DNA of 64,000 nucleotides from Paracoccaceae bacterium Fryx2 (GCA_032334235.1 JAVSGI010000005.1:1240001-1304000), one strand, 5' to 3'; shown: positions 19,156 through 30,826, counted from the first letter of the stretch. The notes: a model not told the origin generated them from the sequence alone. Numbers and translations are program-made.

Positions 19156-20580
19156 ATGTCCGCGACACCCCAGACTGCCCCCGACAAGCCGGTCGTGACC
19201 CGCTTTGCCCCGTCGCCGACCGGGTATCTGCACATCGGCGGCGGGCGGACGGCGCTGTTCAACTGGCTTTACGCGCGGGGGCGGGGCGGCAGGTTCCTGT
19301 TGCGGATCGAGGATACCGACCGCGAACGCTCGACCCCCGAGGCCACCGCCGCGATCCTGCGCGGGCTGACGTGGCTCGGGCTCGACTGGGATGGCGAGGT
19401 GGTCAGCCAGTTCGACCGCCGCGAGCGCCACGCCGAGGTCGCGCGCGAGATGCTAGCGCGAGGATCGGCCTACAAGTGCTTCTGCACGCAGGAGGAAATC
19501 GAGGCATTCCGCGAGGCGGCGCGGGCCGATAACCGCTCGACCCTGTTCCAGAGCCCGTGGCGCGATGCCGATCCCGCCACCCACCCCGACGCGCCCTACG
19601 TCATCCGCATGAAGGCCCCGCGCGGCGGCGAGACGGTGATCGAGGATGCGGTGCAGGGCACGGTGCGCTTTGGCAACGACCATCTGGACGACATGGTGTG
19701 CCTGCGCTCGGACGGCACGCCGACCTACATGCTGGCCGTGGTGGTCGATGACCATGACATGGGCGTCACGCATGTGATCCGCGGCGACGACCACCTGAAC
19801 AACGCGGCGCGGCAGACCATGGTCTATCAGGCGATGGGCTGGGACATCCCGGTCTGGGCGCACATCCCGCTGATCCACGGGCCGGACGGCAAGAAGCTGT
19901 CCAAGCGCCACGGCGCGCTCGGGGTCGAGGAGTATCAGGCGATGGGCTATCCGGCCGCCGGGATGCGCAACTATCTGACACGGCTGGGCTGGGCGCATGG
20001 CGACGCCGAATTCTTCACCTCGGAACAGGCGATGGGCTGGTTCGACCTGTCGGGAATCGGACGGGCGCCGGCCCGACTCGACTTCAAGAAGCTGGAAAAC
20101 CTGTGTGGCCAGCACATCGCCGCGGGGACCGATGCTGCGCTGCTGCGTGAAATGCGGGCATATCTGGCGGCGGCAGACCAGCCCGCGCTGACCGACGCAC
20201 AGGCCGACCGGCTGCTGCGGGCGATGTACTGCCTGAAGGACAGGGCGAAGACCTTCCCGGAACTTGTTGAAAAGGCTCATTTTGCGCTGACATCCCGGCC
20301 GATCGTCCCCGATGCGGCGGCAGAGAAGGCGCTTGACGCGGTATCCCGTGGTATACTGATTGAATTGACGCCGCGACTGCGAGATGCTAGCTGGTCAAAG
20401 GAAGAACTGGAAACCATCCTGACGGAAGTGGCCACGGCCCATGGCCTCGCGTTCGGCAAGATGGCTGCCCCCTTGCGTGCGGCGCTTGCCGGGCGCACCG
20501 TGACGCCCAGCGTATACGACATGATGCTGGTCATCGGTCGGGACGAGACGATTGCGCGACTGGAGGATGCCGCGGCCTGA
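19156..20580 (+). CDS. gltX: Glutamyl-tRNA synthetase
   Basis: Charges tRNA-Glu (and tRNA-Gln where the GatCAB route is used; gatB is at 36423-37934). 474 aa class I synthetase: [20 protein letters not shown] contains the HIGH-type motif and [11 protein letters not shown] is the KMSKS equivalent. ATG 19156 gives [20 protein letters not shown]; an in-frame earlier start adds eight residues. Divergent from comEC. Many relatives carry two gltX copies, so the exact specificity is not proven. Confidence 0.95.
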   Translation: MSATPQTAPDKPVVTRFAPSPTGYLHIGGGRTALFNWLYARGRGGRFLLRIEDTDRERSTPEATAAILRGLTWLGLDWDGEVVSQFDRRERHAEVAREMLARGSAYKCFCTQEEIEAFREAARADNRSTLFQSPWRDADPATHPDAPYVIRMKAPRGGETVIEDAVQGTVRFGNDHLDDMVCLRSDGTPTYMLAVVVDDHDMGVTHVIRGDDHLNNAARQTMVYQAMGWDIPVWAHIPLIHGPDGKKLSKRHGALGVEEYQAMGYPAAGMRNYLTRLGWAHGDAEFFTSEQAMGWFDLSGIGRAPARLDFKKLENLCGQHIAAGTDAALLREMRAYLAAADQPALTDAQADRLLRAMYCLKDRAKTFPELVEKAHFALTSRPIVPDAAAEKALDAVSRGILIELTPRLRDASWSKEELETILTEVATAHGLAFGKMAAPLRAALAGRTVTPSVYDMMLVIGRDETIARLEDAAA

Positions 20581-20678
20581 CCCGCCGCAGACCCCTCTCG
20601 CGTCCGCGGCCCCCTTGGGGCACCACGATTGCCGAGCCCCGCCGGGGCGACCGGCGCGCCAACCGAGAGGGATGACAG

Positions 20679-21974
20679 ATGCCTGCAAAGACCAAATCCG
20701 CCACGCTGACCTTCGGCACCAAGGTGATCGACCTGCCGATCCTTTCGCCCACACTGGGGCCGGATGTGCTGGACATCCGCAAGCTTTATGCCGAAGGCGA
20801 TGTCTTCACCTACGACCCCGGCTTCACCTCGACCGCCGCCTGCGAAAGCGCCATCACCTATATCGACGGCGACAAGGGCGAGCTGCTGCACCGGGGCTAC
20901 CCGATCGAGCAGCTTGCCGAGCATTCGCATTACCTGGAACTGTGCTACCTGCTGCTTTACGGCCAACTGCCCACCGCGGTGCAGATGGCCGACTTCGAGG
21001 GCCGGGTAACGCGGCACACCATGGTGCACGAGCAGATGCACTATTTCTTCCGCGGTTTCCGGCGTGACAGCCACCCGATGGCAACCATGGTCGGCGTGGT
21101 CGGCGCGATGAGCGCGTTCTACCACGACAGCCTTGACATCAACGATCCGTGGCAGCGCGAAGTGGCCGCGATCCGCATGATCGCCAAGCTGCCGACGATT
21201 GCGGCGATGGCGTTCAAGTATTCGCTGGGCCAGCCGTTCATCTACCCGAAGAACAGCCACGATTACGCCTCGAACTTCCTGCACATGTGCTTTGCCATCC
21301 CGGCCGAGGACTATGTGGTGGACCCGATCCTGTCCAAGGCGATGGACCGGATCATGATGCTTCATGCCGACCACGAGCAGAACGCCTCGACCTCGACCGT
21401 GCGGCTGGCCGGGTCTTCGGGCGCCAACCCCTTTGCCTGCATCGCGGCCGGGATCGCCTGCCTCTGGGGCCCGGCGCATGGTGGCGCCAACCAGGCTTGT
21501 CTGGAAATGCTGCGCGAGATCGGCACCGTGGACCGCATTCCGGAATACATCCGCCGCGCCAAGGACAAGGACGACCCGTTCCGCCTGATGGGCTTCGGGC
21601 ACCGGGTCTACAAGAACTTCGACCCGCGCGCCAAGGTGATGAAGGAAAGCGCCGACGAGGTGCTGGGGCTGATGGGCATCCACAACAACCCCACGCTTCA
21701 GGTTGCCAAGGAACTGGAACGCATCGCGCTGGAAGACGAGTATTTCGTCTCGAAGAAGCTTTACCCCAACGTCGATTTCTATTCCGGCATCATCCTCGAT
21801 GCGATGGGTTTCCCCACCGCGATGTTCACCCCGATCTTCGCGCTGTCGCGGACCGTCGGCTGGATCTCGCAGTGGCGCGAGATGATCGCCGACCCGACCC
21901 AGCGCATCGGCCGCCCGCGCCAGCTTTACACCGGCTCGCCGGCCCGCAACTACATCGACGTGCGTCACCGCTGA
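20679..21974 (+). CDS. gltA: Citrate synthase
   Basis: Condenses oxaloacetate and acetyl-CoA at the entry of the TCA cycle. 431 aa, the type II length of Gram-negative bacteria. Active-site blocks: [26 protein letters not shown] and [12 protein letters not shown] (substrate His/Arg), with the catalytic Asp in [14 protein letters not shown] clear terminator follows 21 nt after the stop. Confidence 0.97.
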   Translation: MPAKTKSATLTFGTKVIDLPILSPTLGPDVLDIRKLYAEGDVFTYDPGFTSTAACESAITYIDGDKGELLHRGYPIEQLAEHSHYLELCYLLLYGQLPTAVQMADFEGRVTRHTMVHEQMHYFFRGFRRDSHPMATMVGVVGAMSAFYHDSLDINDPWQREVAAIRMIAKLPTIAAMAFKYSLGQPFIYPKNSHDYASNFLHMCFAIPAEDYVVDPILSKAMDRIMMLHADHEQNASTSTVRLAGSSGANPFACIAAGIACLWGPAHGGANQACLEMLREIGTVDRIPEYIRRAKDKDDPFRLMGFGHRVYKNFDPRAKVMKESADEVLGLMGIHNNPTLQVAKELERIALEDEYFVSKKLYPNVDFYSGIILDAMGFPTAMFTPIFALSRTVGWISQWREMIADPTQRIGRPRQLYTGSPARNYIDVRHR

Positions 21975-21994
21975 TCCATCCTTCATGCGACCCC

Positions 21995-22021
21995 GAACGG
22001 CAGCCCCAGCGGCTGCCGTTC
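21995..22021 (+). terminator. Intrinsic terminator of gltA
   Basis: Stem GAACGGCAGCC / GGCTGCCGTTC with a 5-nt loop and a short T-rich tail (TGCTTTG). It separates gltA from the arsenic operon. Confidence 0.8.
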
Positions 22022-22055
22022 TGCTTTGTCATGAAACCTTCACTGGCAGAGTAGG

Positions 22056-22089
22056 TTCATTTCCAGTATTCATGAATTATGGAAATGAA
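22056..22089. promoter_or_regulatory. 34-bp palindromic operator over the arsRC start
   Basis: Outer arms TTCATTTCC (22056-22064) and GGAAATGAA (22081-22089) are perfect complements, and the core ATTCATGAAT (22068-22077) is itself a palindrome; only the 3-nt spacers break symmetry. The start codon of the ArsR-ArsC fusion (22079, or 22085) lies inside the right arm, so a bound repressor would block both promoter clearance and the ribosome site. Size fits a dimeric ArsR-family regulator. Confidence 0.8.
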
Positions 22090-22897
22090 CGCCGCCAACC
22101 TTTTCGCCACCCTCGGCCATGACGGCCGCCTCGCGGTGTTCCGCCTGCTGCTGCGCCGCGCCCCGCACGGCGTGCGGCCGGGCGAGATGACCGAGGCGCT
22201 GGGGCTGAAGCCCTCGACCCTGTCGGTCTACCTTGCCGCACTGGAGACGGCGGGGCTGGTCACGGCCGAACGGCAGGGGCGAGCGATCCTCTACCGCAGC
22301 GACCTGCCGCAGACGGCGCGGCTGGTGGCCTACCTCTTCAACGATTGTGGCCGGGGCCGGGCCGATCTGGCCCCCGACACCCCAACACCGGAGTATGCCA
22401 TGCCCCGCCCGCTCAACGTGCTGTTCGTCTGTTCGGGCAATTCCGCCCGGTCGATCTTTGCCGAGGCGCTGCTGCGCGACCTTGGGCAGGGCCGCTTTGT
22501 CGCCCATTCGGCGGGCACCCGGCCGCAGTCCCAGCTCAACCCAACCGCGCTGGAGGTGCTGGCGCGCAACGGCCACGACATCGGCAGCCTGCGCGCCAAG
22601 TCGGTGGCCGAGTATCAGACCGCCGACTCCCCGGTGTTGGATTTCGTGTTCACGGTCTGCGACGCGGCGGCCAACGAAGGTTGCGCCCCCTGGCCGGGCC
22701 AGCCGGTAACCGCGCATTGGGGCCTGCCCGACCCCGCGCTGGCCACCGGCACTGCGGCCGAACGCGCGCTGGCCTTCGCCCAGACCTACGCCGCCCTGCG
22801 CCGCCGCATCATCGCCTTCACCGCCCTGCCCTTTGCCGAACTGGAAAAGGTGGCGCTGCAAGCCCGCGTCGACACCATCGGCCGCACCGACACCTGA
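22079..22897 (+). CDS. ArsR regulator-arsenate reductase (ArsC) fusion
   Basis: 272 aa two-domain protein. Residues 1-95 form an ArsR-type winged helix (LGLKPSTLSVYLAALETAGL recognition region). Residues 110-272 are a low-molecular-weight phosphatase-type arsenate reductase: P-loop LFVCSGNSARS with Cys118-X5-Arg124, the redox pair in VCDAAANEGC, and WPGQPVTAHWGLPDP with the catalytic Asp. The ArsR part lacks the classic CxC arsenite site and has only Cys90, so arsenic sensing may use other residues or the reductase domain (inference). First gene of an operon with a GAPDH-like enzyme and ArsJ. Start is 22079 or the ATG six bases on. Confidence 0.92.
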   Translation: MEMNAANLFATLGHDGRLAVFRLLLRRAPHGVRPGEMTEALGLKPSTLSVYLAALETAGLVTAERQGRAILYRSDLPQTARLVAYLFNDCGRGRADLAPDTPTPEYAMPRPLNVLFVCSGNSARSIFAEALLRDLGQGRFVAHSAGTRPQSQLNPTALEVLARNGHDIGSLRAKSVAEYQTADSPVLDFVFTVCDAAANEGCAPWPGQPVTAHWGLPDPALATGTAAERALAFAQTYAALRRRIIAFTALPFAELEKVALQARVDTIGRTDT

Positions 22898-22914
22898 ACG
22901 ACAAAGGACCGCCC

Positions 22915-23925
22915 ATGCCCCGTATCGCCCTGAACGGCCTTGGCCGGATCGGCAAGCTCGCCCTGCGCCGGCTGACCGACCTTGGCCTGCAAGACCGCAT
23001 CGTGCTGCTGAACGACCCCGCAGGCACCCCCGAGCAGCACGCCCTGCTGATGGAGTTCGACTCGGTGCATGGCCGCTGGCGGGCCGAGATCAGCCATGAC
23101 GCAGACAGCCTGACCCTGAACGGCCACCGGATGCGCCTGACCGCGCGGAAACGGATCGAGGATCTGCCGCTGGCCGATCCGGGCATCGATCTGGTGATCG
23201 ACGCGACAGGCGCGTTCAGGACCGCGGCGCAGATCGCGCCCTATTTCGCGGCAGGGGTTAAGAAGGTGCTCGTCGCGGCCCCGGTCAAGGACGGCGGCGC
23301 GCTGAACCTCGTCTATGGCATCAACCATCACCTCTACGACCCGGCGACGCACGACCTGGTCACGGCGGCAAGCTGCACCACCAACTGCCTCGCCCCGGTG
23401 GTCAAGGTGATCCACGAGGCGCTCGGCATCCGCCACGGCTCGATCACCACGATCCATGACGTGACCAATACCCAGACCATCGTCGACCGCCCGGCGAAGG
23501 ACATGCGGCGCGCCCGCTCGGCCCTGATGAACCTGATCCCCACCACCACCGGGTCGGCCACCGCCATTTCGCTGATCTACCCCGAGCTTGCGGGCCGACT
23601 GAACGGCCATGCGGTGCGGGTGCCGCTGCTGAATGCCTCGCTGACCGACTGCGTGTTCGAGGTCGAGCGCCCGACTGCGGCGGAAGAAGTGAACGCCCTG
23701 TTCCGCACCGCCGCCGCCGGGCCGCTGGCGGGCATCCTGGGGGTCGAGGACCGCGCGCTGGTGTCGAGCGACTTCCTGAACGACGACCGCTCGGCGATCA
23801 TCGACGCGCAATCGACGATGGTGGTCAACGGCACGCAGGTGAAGGTCTACGCCTGGTATGACAACGAATGGGGCTACACCTGCCGTCTGGTCGATGTGGC
23901 GCGCATGATCGCGGCCTCGCTGTGA
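22915..23925 (+). CDS. ArsJ-associated glyceraldehyde-3-phosphate dehydrogenase
   Basis: 336 aa GAPDH. NAD site NGLGRIGKLALRRL at the N-terminus, catalytic Cys154 in AASCTTNCLAP and His181 in TTIHDVTNTQ, C-terminal YDNEWGYTCRLVD. In ars operons such paralogues use arsenate in place of phosphate and form the unstable 1-arseno-3-phosphoglycerate, which ArsJ exports. That role is assigned from the neighbours; the sequence alone would also fit glycolytic GAPDH. Lies 17 bp after arsRC and overlaps arsJ by 4 bp. Confidence 0.9.
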   Translation: MPRIALNGLGRIGKLALRRLTDLGLQDRIVLLNDPAGTPEQHALLMEFDSVHGRWRAEISHDADSLTLNGHRMRLTARKRIEDLPLADPGIDLVIDATGAFRTAAQIAPYFAAGVKKVLVAAPVKDGGALNLVYGINHHLYDPATHDLVTAASCTTNCLAPVVKVIHEALGIRHGSITTIHDVTNTQTIVDRPAKDMRRARSALMNLIPTTTGSATAISLIYPELAGRLNGHAVRVPLLNASLTDCVFEVERPTAAEEVNALFRTAAAGPLAGILGVEDRALVSSDFLNDDRSAIIDAQSTMVVNGTQVKVYAWYDNEWGYTCRLVDVARMIAASL

Positions 23926-25166
23926 CGGCGGCGGGCGATGGCGGCCTGCGCGCCTATGCGGCGGTCACGGCGGCCTACTGGGCCTTCATGCTGTCGGATG
24001 GCGCGCTCAGGATGCTGGTGCTCCTGCATTTCAACGCGCTCGGCTTCACGCCGCTGCAACTGGCGTGGCTCTTCCTGCTCTACGAGGTGGCGGGCATCGT
24101 CACCAACCTGTCGGCGGGCTGGATCGCCGCCCGCTTCGGGCTGACCCGCACGCTCTACGCGGGCCTCGGGCTCCAGATCGCGGCGCTGATCGGCCTTGCC
24201 CAGCTTGATCCGGGCTGGAGCGTGGCGGCCTCGGTCGGCTTTGTCATGGCGGTGCAGGGGGTGTCGGGCGTGGCCAAGGATCTGGCCAAGATGGCGTCGA
24301 AATCGGCCGTCAAGGTGCTGGCCCCGTCAGAAGGCGCGCTGTTCCGCTGGGTGGCGGTGCTGACCGGCTCCAAGAACGCGGTCAAGGGGCTGGGCTTCTT
24401 TCTGGGCGCGGCGCTGCTGGCGGGCTTTGGCTTCGTGCCGGCCGTGCTGGGCATGGCTGCGGTGCTGGCGGTGATCCTGGCGGCGGTGACGGCCTTCATG
24501 CCCGCGGGCCTGCCCACGGGCCGGAAGGGCGCGAAGTTCAGCGCGGTCTTTTCCAAGGATGCCCGGATCAACCGCCTGTCGCTGGCGCGCCTGTTCCTGT
24601 TCGGGGCGCGCGACGTGTGGTTCGTGGTCGGCATCCCGGTCTATTTCCAGTCGGTGCTGTCGGATGGCAGCGACGAGGGGCGCCGTGCCGCCTTCTTCCT
24701 GATCGGCGGCTTCATGGCGCTGTGGATCATCGCCTACGGCGCCGTGCAGGCCGCAGCCCCCCGCCTGCTGCGCGCAAAGGGCCGCCCGGTGGCCGCACTG
24801 GTCCGGTCGGCCGCGACCTGGGTCGGGGTGCTGGCAGTTCTGACGCTGGCTCTGGCCGCCCTGCCGGTGCTGGGCGCCGGAACGTGGCTGACCGCAGCAC
24901 TGGTGGCGGGGCTGCTGGCCTTCGGCTTCGTCTTCGCCATCAACTCGGCGCTGCATTCCTACCTGATCCTCGCCTTCAGCCAGGCCGAGCGGGTGACGAT
25001 GGATGTCGGCTTCTACTACATGGCCAATGCGGCCGGCCGTCTGCTCGGCACGCTGCTCTCGGGCCTCAGCTACCAGTTCGGCGGCCTGCCCGCCTGCCTC
25101 GCCACCGCCGCCGCCATGGCTGCCCTCAGCTGGCTTGCGGTGCGCCGCATCCCCGCCCCCGCCTGA
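23922..25166 (+). CDS. arsJ: Organoarsenical efflux MFS permease ArsJ
   Basis: 414 aa major facilitator with about 11-12 hydrophobic segments (AYWAFMLSDGALRMLVLLHF, then LAWLFLLYEVAGIVTNLSAG). It exports 1-arseno-3-phosphoglycerate made by the preceding GAPDH, a pathway established in Pseudomonas. The start is GTG 23922, overlapping the GAPDH stop as GTGA, so the two are translationally coupled. Followed at once by an 85-bp tandem repeat rather than a normal terminator. Confidence 0.9.
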   Translation: MTAAGDGGLRAYAAVTAAYWAFMLSDGALRMLVLLHFNALGFTPLQLAWLFLLYEVAGIVTNLSAGWIAARFGLTRTLYAGLGLQIAALIGLAQLDPGWSVAASVGFVMAVQGVSGVAKDLAKMASKSAVKVLAPSEGALFRWVAVLTGSKNAVKGLGFFLGAALLAGFGFVPAVLGMAAVLAVILAAVTAFMPAGLPTGRKGAKFSAVFSKDARINRLSLARLFLFGARDVWFVVGIPVYFQSVLSDGSDEGRRAAFFLIGGFMALWIIAYGAVQAAAPRLLRAKGRPVAALVRSAATWVGVLAVLTLALAALPVLGAGTWLTAALVAGLLAFGFVFAINSALHSYLILAFSQAERVTMDVGFYYMANAAGRLLGTLLSGLSYQFGGLPACLATAAAMAALSWLAVRRIPAPA

Positions 25167-25396
25167 CCCTTTCTTCTGTTTTCAAATATCCCCGCCGGAG
25201 GCTCCCGCGCCCGCCCCGCAGTGTGCCCTTTCCCGTCCAGAGCCGGTCCTTCCCCTTCTTCTGTTCTCAAATATCCCCGCCGGATGCTCCCGCGCCTGCC
25301 CCGCAGAGTGCCCTTTCCCGTCCAGAGCCCGTCCTTCCCCTTTCTTCTGTTCTCAAATATCCCCGCCGGAGGCTCCCGCGCCCGCCCCGCAGGCCG
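25167..25396. repeat. 85-86 bp tandem repeat, about 2.7 copies
   Basis: The block TTCTTCTGTTCTCAAATATC followed by CCCGCCGGAGGCTCCCGCG recurs with AAATATCC at 25184, 25269 and 25355. Between copies lies GTGCCCTTTCCCGTCCAGAG. Copies differ by only a few bases. The core CAAATATCCCCGCCGGAGG also occurs at 44129 and a variant at 34716, so this is a dispersed intergenic element amplified here. No conserved reading frame runs through it. Confidence 0.88.
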
Positions 25397-25478
25397 GCCG
25401 TGCCTGCTCGCGCTCACCGTCGGCCCTCCCCTCGACACCGCCGCGCGCGCGGGCGACAAAAGGGCAAAGGAGTCCGCC

Positions 25479-25961
25479 ATGCCCGCCCCCTTCACCGCCC
25501 GCAGCCCCGATGACATCGCCGACCGTGCCACGCTTCTGTCGATGTCGGGGCTGGCCTTCATCCGGGCGATGCTCGACGGTCACCAGCCGATGCCCGCGAT
25601 CGTCGACCTGATGGGCATCCGGCTCGAAGCCGCGTCAGAGGGGCGGGCGGTGTTTCGCGGCACGGCTGCGTTTGCCCATACCAATCCGGTCGGCGGGGTG
25701 CATGGAGGCTGGTATGGCACGCTGCTCGACAGTGCGATGGGCTGCGCGGTGATGACCGTCGTGCCGCAGGGGCGCTGGTATACCACGCTGGAATACAAGG
25801 TGAACCTGACGCGCGCCCTGCCGCTGGGGGTCGCGGTCCTGTGCGAAGGCGTGGTCGATCACCCCGGCCGCAGCACCGCCGTGGCCCGGGCCGAGATTCG
25901 CGGCGCCGAAGACGGCCGACTTTACGCCACCGGCTCGACCACCTGCATCCTGCTGGCCTGA
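25479..25961 (+). CDS. PaaI-family hotdog thioesterase
   Basis: 160 aa. The hotdog-fold core carries HTNPVGGVHGGWYGTLLDSA, the family's active-site HGG motif, then YTTLEYKVNLTRALPLG. Likely hydrolyses an acyl- or aryl-CoA in the cytoplasm; substrate unknown. ATG 25479 has AAGGAG at good distance. Converges with oxyR; the stop codons are 13 bp apart. No link to the arsenic operon is evident. Confidence 0.85.
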   Translation: MPAPFTARSPDDIADRATLLSMSGLAFIRAMLDGHQPMPAIVDLMGIRLEAASEGRAVFRGTAAFAHTNPVGGVHGGWYGTLLDSAMGCAVMTVVPQGRWYTTLEYKVNLTRALPLGVAVLCEGVVDHPGRSTAVARAEIRGAEDGRLYATGSTTCILLA

Positions 25962-25974
25962 CCGGTCCGGCCCG

Positions 25975-26880
25975 TCACTGCGCCGCGACCTGCGTATCGC
26001 CGCCGCGGCGGATGATCGCCGCGACATGTGCGAAGTGATCCGCCAGCGGGTTCGACCTGCGCCAGACCATGCCGATGGCCCGGCCCGGGCGCGGATGGTG
26101 CAACCGGGCCACCGATACGGCGGCCGAGCGGGTTTCCATCGCGATGGCCATCTGCGGGATCAGCGTGACCCCGATCCCGGCCCCGACCATCTGCACCAGC
26201 GTCGACAGCGAACTGCCCTCCATCAGGTCGCGCGGCACGGCGGGCGTCATCGAGCAGAACGACAGCGCCTGGTCGCGGAAACAGTGGCCTTCCTCCAGCA
26301 GCAGCAGGCGCATCCGCCACAGCGCCTCGGGGGTCGGCACCGGCCGGCCCGCGTGATCCAGCGGCCGGACCAGCACGAATTCCTCCTCCAGCAGAGGTTC
26401 CTCGTGCAGCGACGGCTCCGACACCGGCAGGGCGACGATCGCCGTATCCAGCCGCCCCTCGGCCAGATCGGCGAGCAGCTTCTTCGTCACCGCCTCGCGC
26501 GGCCAGAGGTCGAGCCCGGGGCAGTGCCGCGTCAGATCCTGGATGATGGTGGGCAGAAGGTAAGGCGCCACGGTGGGGATGACCCCGATCCGCAACCGCC
26601 CCAGCAGCGGGCTGTGGGTGGCCCGCGCCAGGTCGCCCAGCTCGTCCACCGCCCGCAGGATGGCGCGCGCCCGGCTGGCGAAGGATTCGCCAAGGCTGGT
26701 CAGGCGGATCTGCCGCGCCCCCCGTTCGACCAGCGGCGCGCCCAGCATTTCCTCCAGTTCCTTCATCTGCAACGACAAGGCGGGCTGCGAGATCGCGCAA
26801 TCCTCGGCGGCGCGGCCGAAATGCGCGTGCCGGGCCAGCGCCTCGAAGTAGCGGATGTGTTTCATGGAAATGTTCATCAT
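25975..26880 (-). CDS. oxyR: LysR-family peroxide sensor OxyR
   Basis: 301 aa LysR regulator. N-terminal helix-turn-helix AAEDCAISQPALSLQMKELE (about 24-43), then an effector domain with GHCFRDQALSFC: Cys200 and Cys209 are nine residues apart, exactly as the redox pair Cys199/Cys208 of E. coli OxyR. It senses hydrogen peroxide by disulfide formation. Divergent from katG, its classic target. Start 26880 has no clear ribosome site; ATG 26865 (MKHIRYFEAL) matches E. coli OxyR better and is a fair alternative. Confidence 0.93.
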   Translation of the reverse strand: MMNISMKHIRYFEALARHAHFGRAAEDCAISQPALSLQMKELEEMLGAPLVERGARQIRLTSLGESFASRARAILRAVDELGDLARATHSPLLGRLRIGVIPTVAPYLLPTIIQDLTRHCPGLDLWPREAVTKKLLADLAEGRLDTAIVALPVSEPSLHEEPLLEEEFVLVRPLDHAGRPVPTPEALWRMRLLLLEEGHCFRDQALSFCSMTPAVPRDLMEGSSLSTLVQMVGAGIGVTLIPQMAIAMETRSAAVSVARLHHPRPGRAIGMVWRRSNPLADHFAHVAAIIRRGGDTQVAAQ

Positions 26881-29205
<2,325 letters not shown>

Positions 29206-29219
29206 CCCGGAAAGCCGAC

Positions 29220-29249
29220 CCCTGCGGCACCGGAAACGGCGCCGCAGGG
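29220..29249 (+). terminator. Hairpin after katG
   Basis: CCCTGCGGC / GCCGCAGGG, nine perfect pairs with a 12-nt loop, 14 nt after the katG stop. There is no U-run, so it may protect the mRNA end rather than terminate by itself. Confidence 0.55.
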
Positions 29250-29643
29250 ACGATGCTGCGAAGCACCTGCCCCCGGCATTCTCAGCGCAGGAGGGTGGGG
29301 ACAGAGTTGTTGACAAGGTATGCCAACTGTACTTCTGGCGCGGGTATGTCTTTTCCATGGCCGCCGACATGGCAAGTGTGCACGGCCCCCCCGCCCGGTC
29401 TGCGGGGGGCAATGCGTTTGCGGGCAGCGCCGGGGGATCGGGGGGAGCACGCGGAACGGGTGCCTGACCGGGGCGTGACACGGCCGCTCCGGACAAGACG
29501 GCCGGTCGCGACGGTGCCCAGCGGGCAGAGGGCGTGGTGCGGGCGGTGGCGTGACGGACGGGCGGAGCCGGACACCCTGGCCGAGCCTTGGGTCGCTGGG
29601 GCCAAGGTCGGCGGGGCATCTGTCGGCGGACCCCGACGGCGGA
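29250..29643. other. Non-coding gap between katG and odc
   Basis: About 390 bp without a credible gene; frames here lack homology, ribosome sites or consistent codon use. It contains GTTGACAAGGTATGCCAAC (29311-29329), a partly symmetric sequence that resembles a regulator site or promoter element, and a C/G-rich hairpin (CCCCCCCGC ... GCGGGGGG) near 29385-29408. No transcript can be assigned. Confidence 0.4.
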
Positions 29644-29670
29644 CCCCGGCCGGAAAGACCCCGGCCGGGG
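29644..29670 (-). terminator. Hairpin after ornithine decarboxylase
   Basis: CCCCGGCCGG / CCGGCCGGGG around AAAGACC, 11 nt past the stop codon on the minus strand. Very stable stem; no T-run on that strand. Confidence 0.5.
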
Positions 29671-29680
29671 GTGCTGCTGC

Positions 29681-30826
29681 TTAGAGCTTCAGCGACAGCA
29701 CGGTGGCCATGCTCAGCTCGCCAAAGCCGTTGAAGCGGGTGTTGGTCACGGTGGAATAGGCGCCCATGCCCTCGAACACCACGAAGTCGCCTTCTGCCAC
29801 GTCGCCCGCCAGCGTCACTTCGCCGGGCAGACGGTCGACCGAGTCGCAGGTCGGCCCGAAGATGATGCGGTCCTTGGGCGCGCCGTGGCGGCGGTCGCCT
29901 TCCGGGGTCAGCACCACCACGCGGTCGATCACGCCGACCAGCGGCAGTTCGGCCAGCGCGCCATAGACGCCATCGTTCAGGAAGACATGGGTGTCGTCGC
30001 GCAGCGCCTTGACGCGGGTGGCCAGCGTGAAGGCATCCCCGCACAGGCCCCGGCCCGGCTCGCACACCAGCAGCGGACGGTCGGCGCCGAACGCCTCGCC
30101 CGTCACGCGGTCGATCAGCGCAAAGGTCGCCTCAAGCTGCGGGATGACGCCGTGCAGGCGGTGCGACGGGAAGCCACCGCCGACGTTCAGCCGGGCGATG
30201 GTGACGCCCGCATCGCGGGCAATCTCGGCCGCGGCGCGGATGTAGGATTCCCAGGCGTGCGGGTCGGTGCATTGCGTGCCGGGGTGGAAGGTGATCGACG
30301 GGATGAACCCCGCCGCCGCCACGGTCTTGAGAAGGTCCACCGCGACATCGGCGGTCGCGCCGAACTTGGCGCCGAAGTTGTAGGCCGCCCCGGCCACCGG
30401 CAGCTTGAAGCGCACGGTGATCTCGCAGCCCTCGGCGGGCACCAGTTCGATCAGCTTGGCCAGTTCGGACCGCGAATCGACCGACCAGGATTTGACCCCG
30501 GCCTCGACCGCCATCGCGATCTCGGCCCGCGAGCGCACCGGGTTGTTGTAGTGCAGCGCCGCATCGGGGGCGAGGCGGCGGATCATGCGGATCTCGTGCG
30601 GCGAGGCCACGTCATAGCCGCGAATCCCCGCCTGCGCGAGGTTTTCCACCACGACCTCTTCGGGGTTGGACTTGACCGCATAGGTCACCATGCCCGGAAA
30701 GCCGTCGATGAACCGGCGCGCCGCAGCCTGCAACGCGGCGGGCGAGAAGAACAGCACCGGGGTTTCGGGCGCACGGGTGCGCAGATACTCGGTCGGGTTG
30801 GTCCAGATCGTTTTCGAGAGTCCCAT
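29681..30826 (-). CDS. Ornithine decarboxylase (fold III, PLP-dependent)
   Basis: 381 aa alanine-racemase-fold decarboxylase making putrescine from ornithine. The PLP lysine is in TYAVKSNPEEV near residue 50; phosphate-binding GGGFPSHR and CEPGRGLCGDAF follow, and GPTCDSVDRLPG carries the active-site Cys of the family. Lysine or 2,4-diaminobutyrate specificity is not excluded. ATG 30826 has AGGAAA upstream. A structured 5' leader precedes it, and an Lrp-type regulator is divergent. Confidence 0.9.
   Translation of the reverse strand: MGLSKTIWTNPTEYLRTRAPETPVLFFSPAALQAAARRFIDGFPGMVTYAVKSNPEEVVVENLAQAGIRGYDVASPHEIRMIRRLAPDAALHYNNPVRSRAEIAMAVEAGVKSWSVDSRSELAKLIELVPAEGCEITVRFKLPVAGAAYNFGAKFGATADVAVDLLKTVAAAGFIPSITFHPGTQCTDPHAWESYIRAAAEIARDAGVTIARLNVGGGFPSHRLHGVIPQLEATFALIDRVTGEAFGADRPLLVCEPGRGLCGDAFTLATRVKALRDDTHVFLNDGVYGALAELPLVGVIDRVVVLTPEGDRRHGAPKDRIIFGPTCDSVDRLPGEVTLAGDVAEGDFVVFEGMGAYSTVTNTRFNGFGELSMATVLSLKL

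Noticed and set aside
25167-25396. Possible CRISPR array after arsJ
   Set aside because: Units of 85-86 bp are similar along their whole length with no variable spacers, and no cas gene is present.
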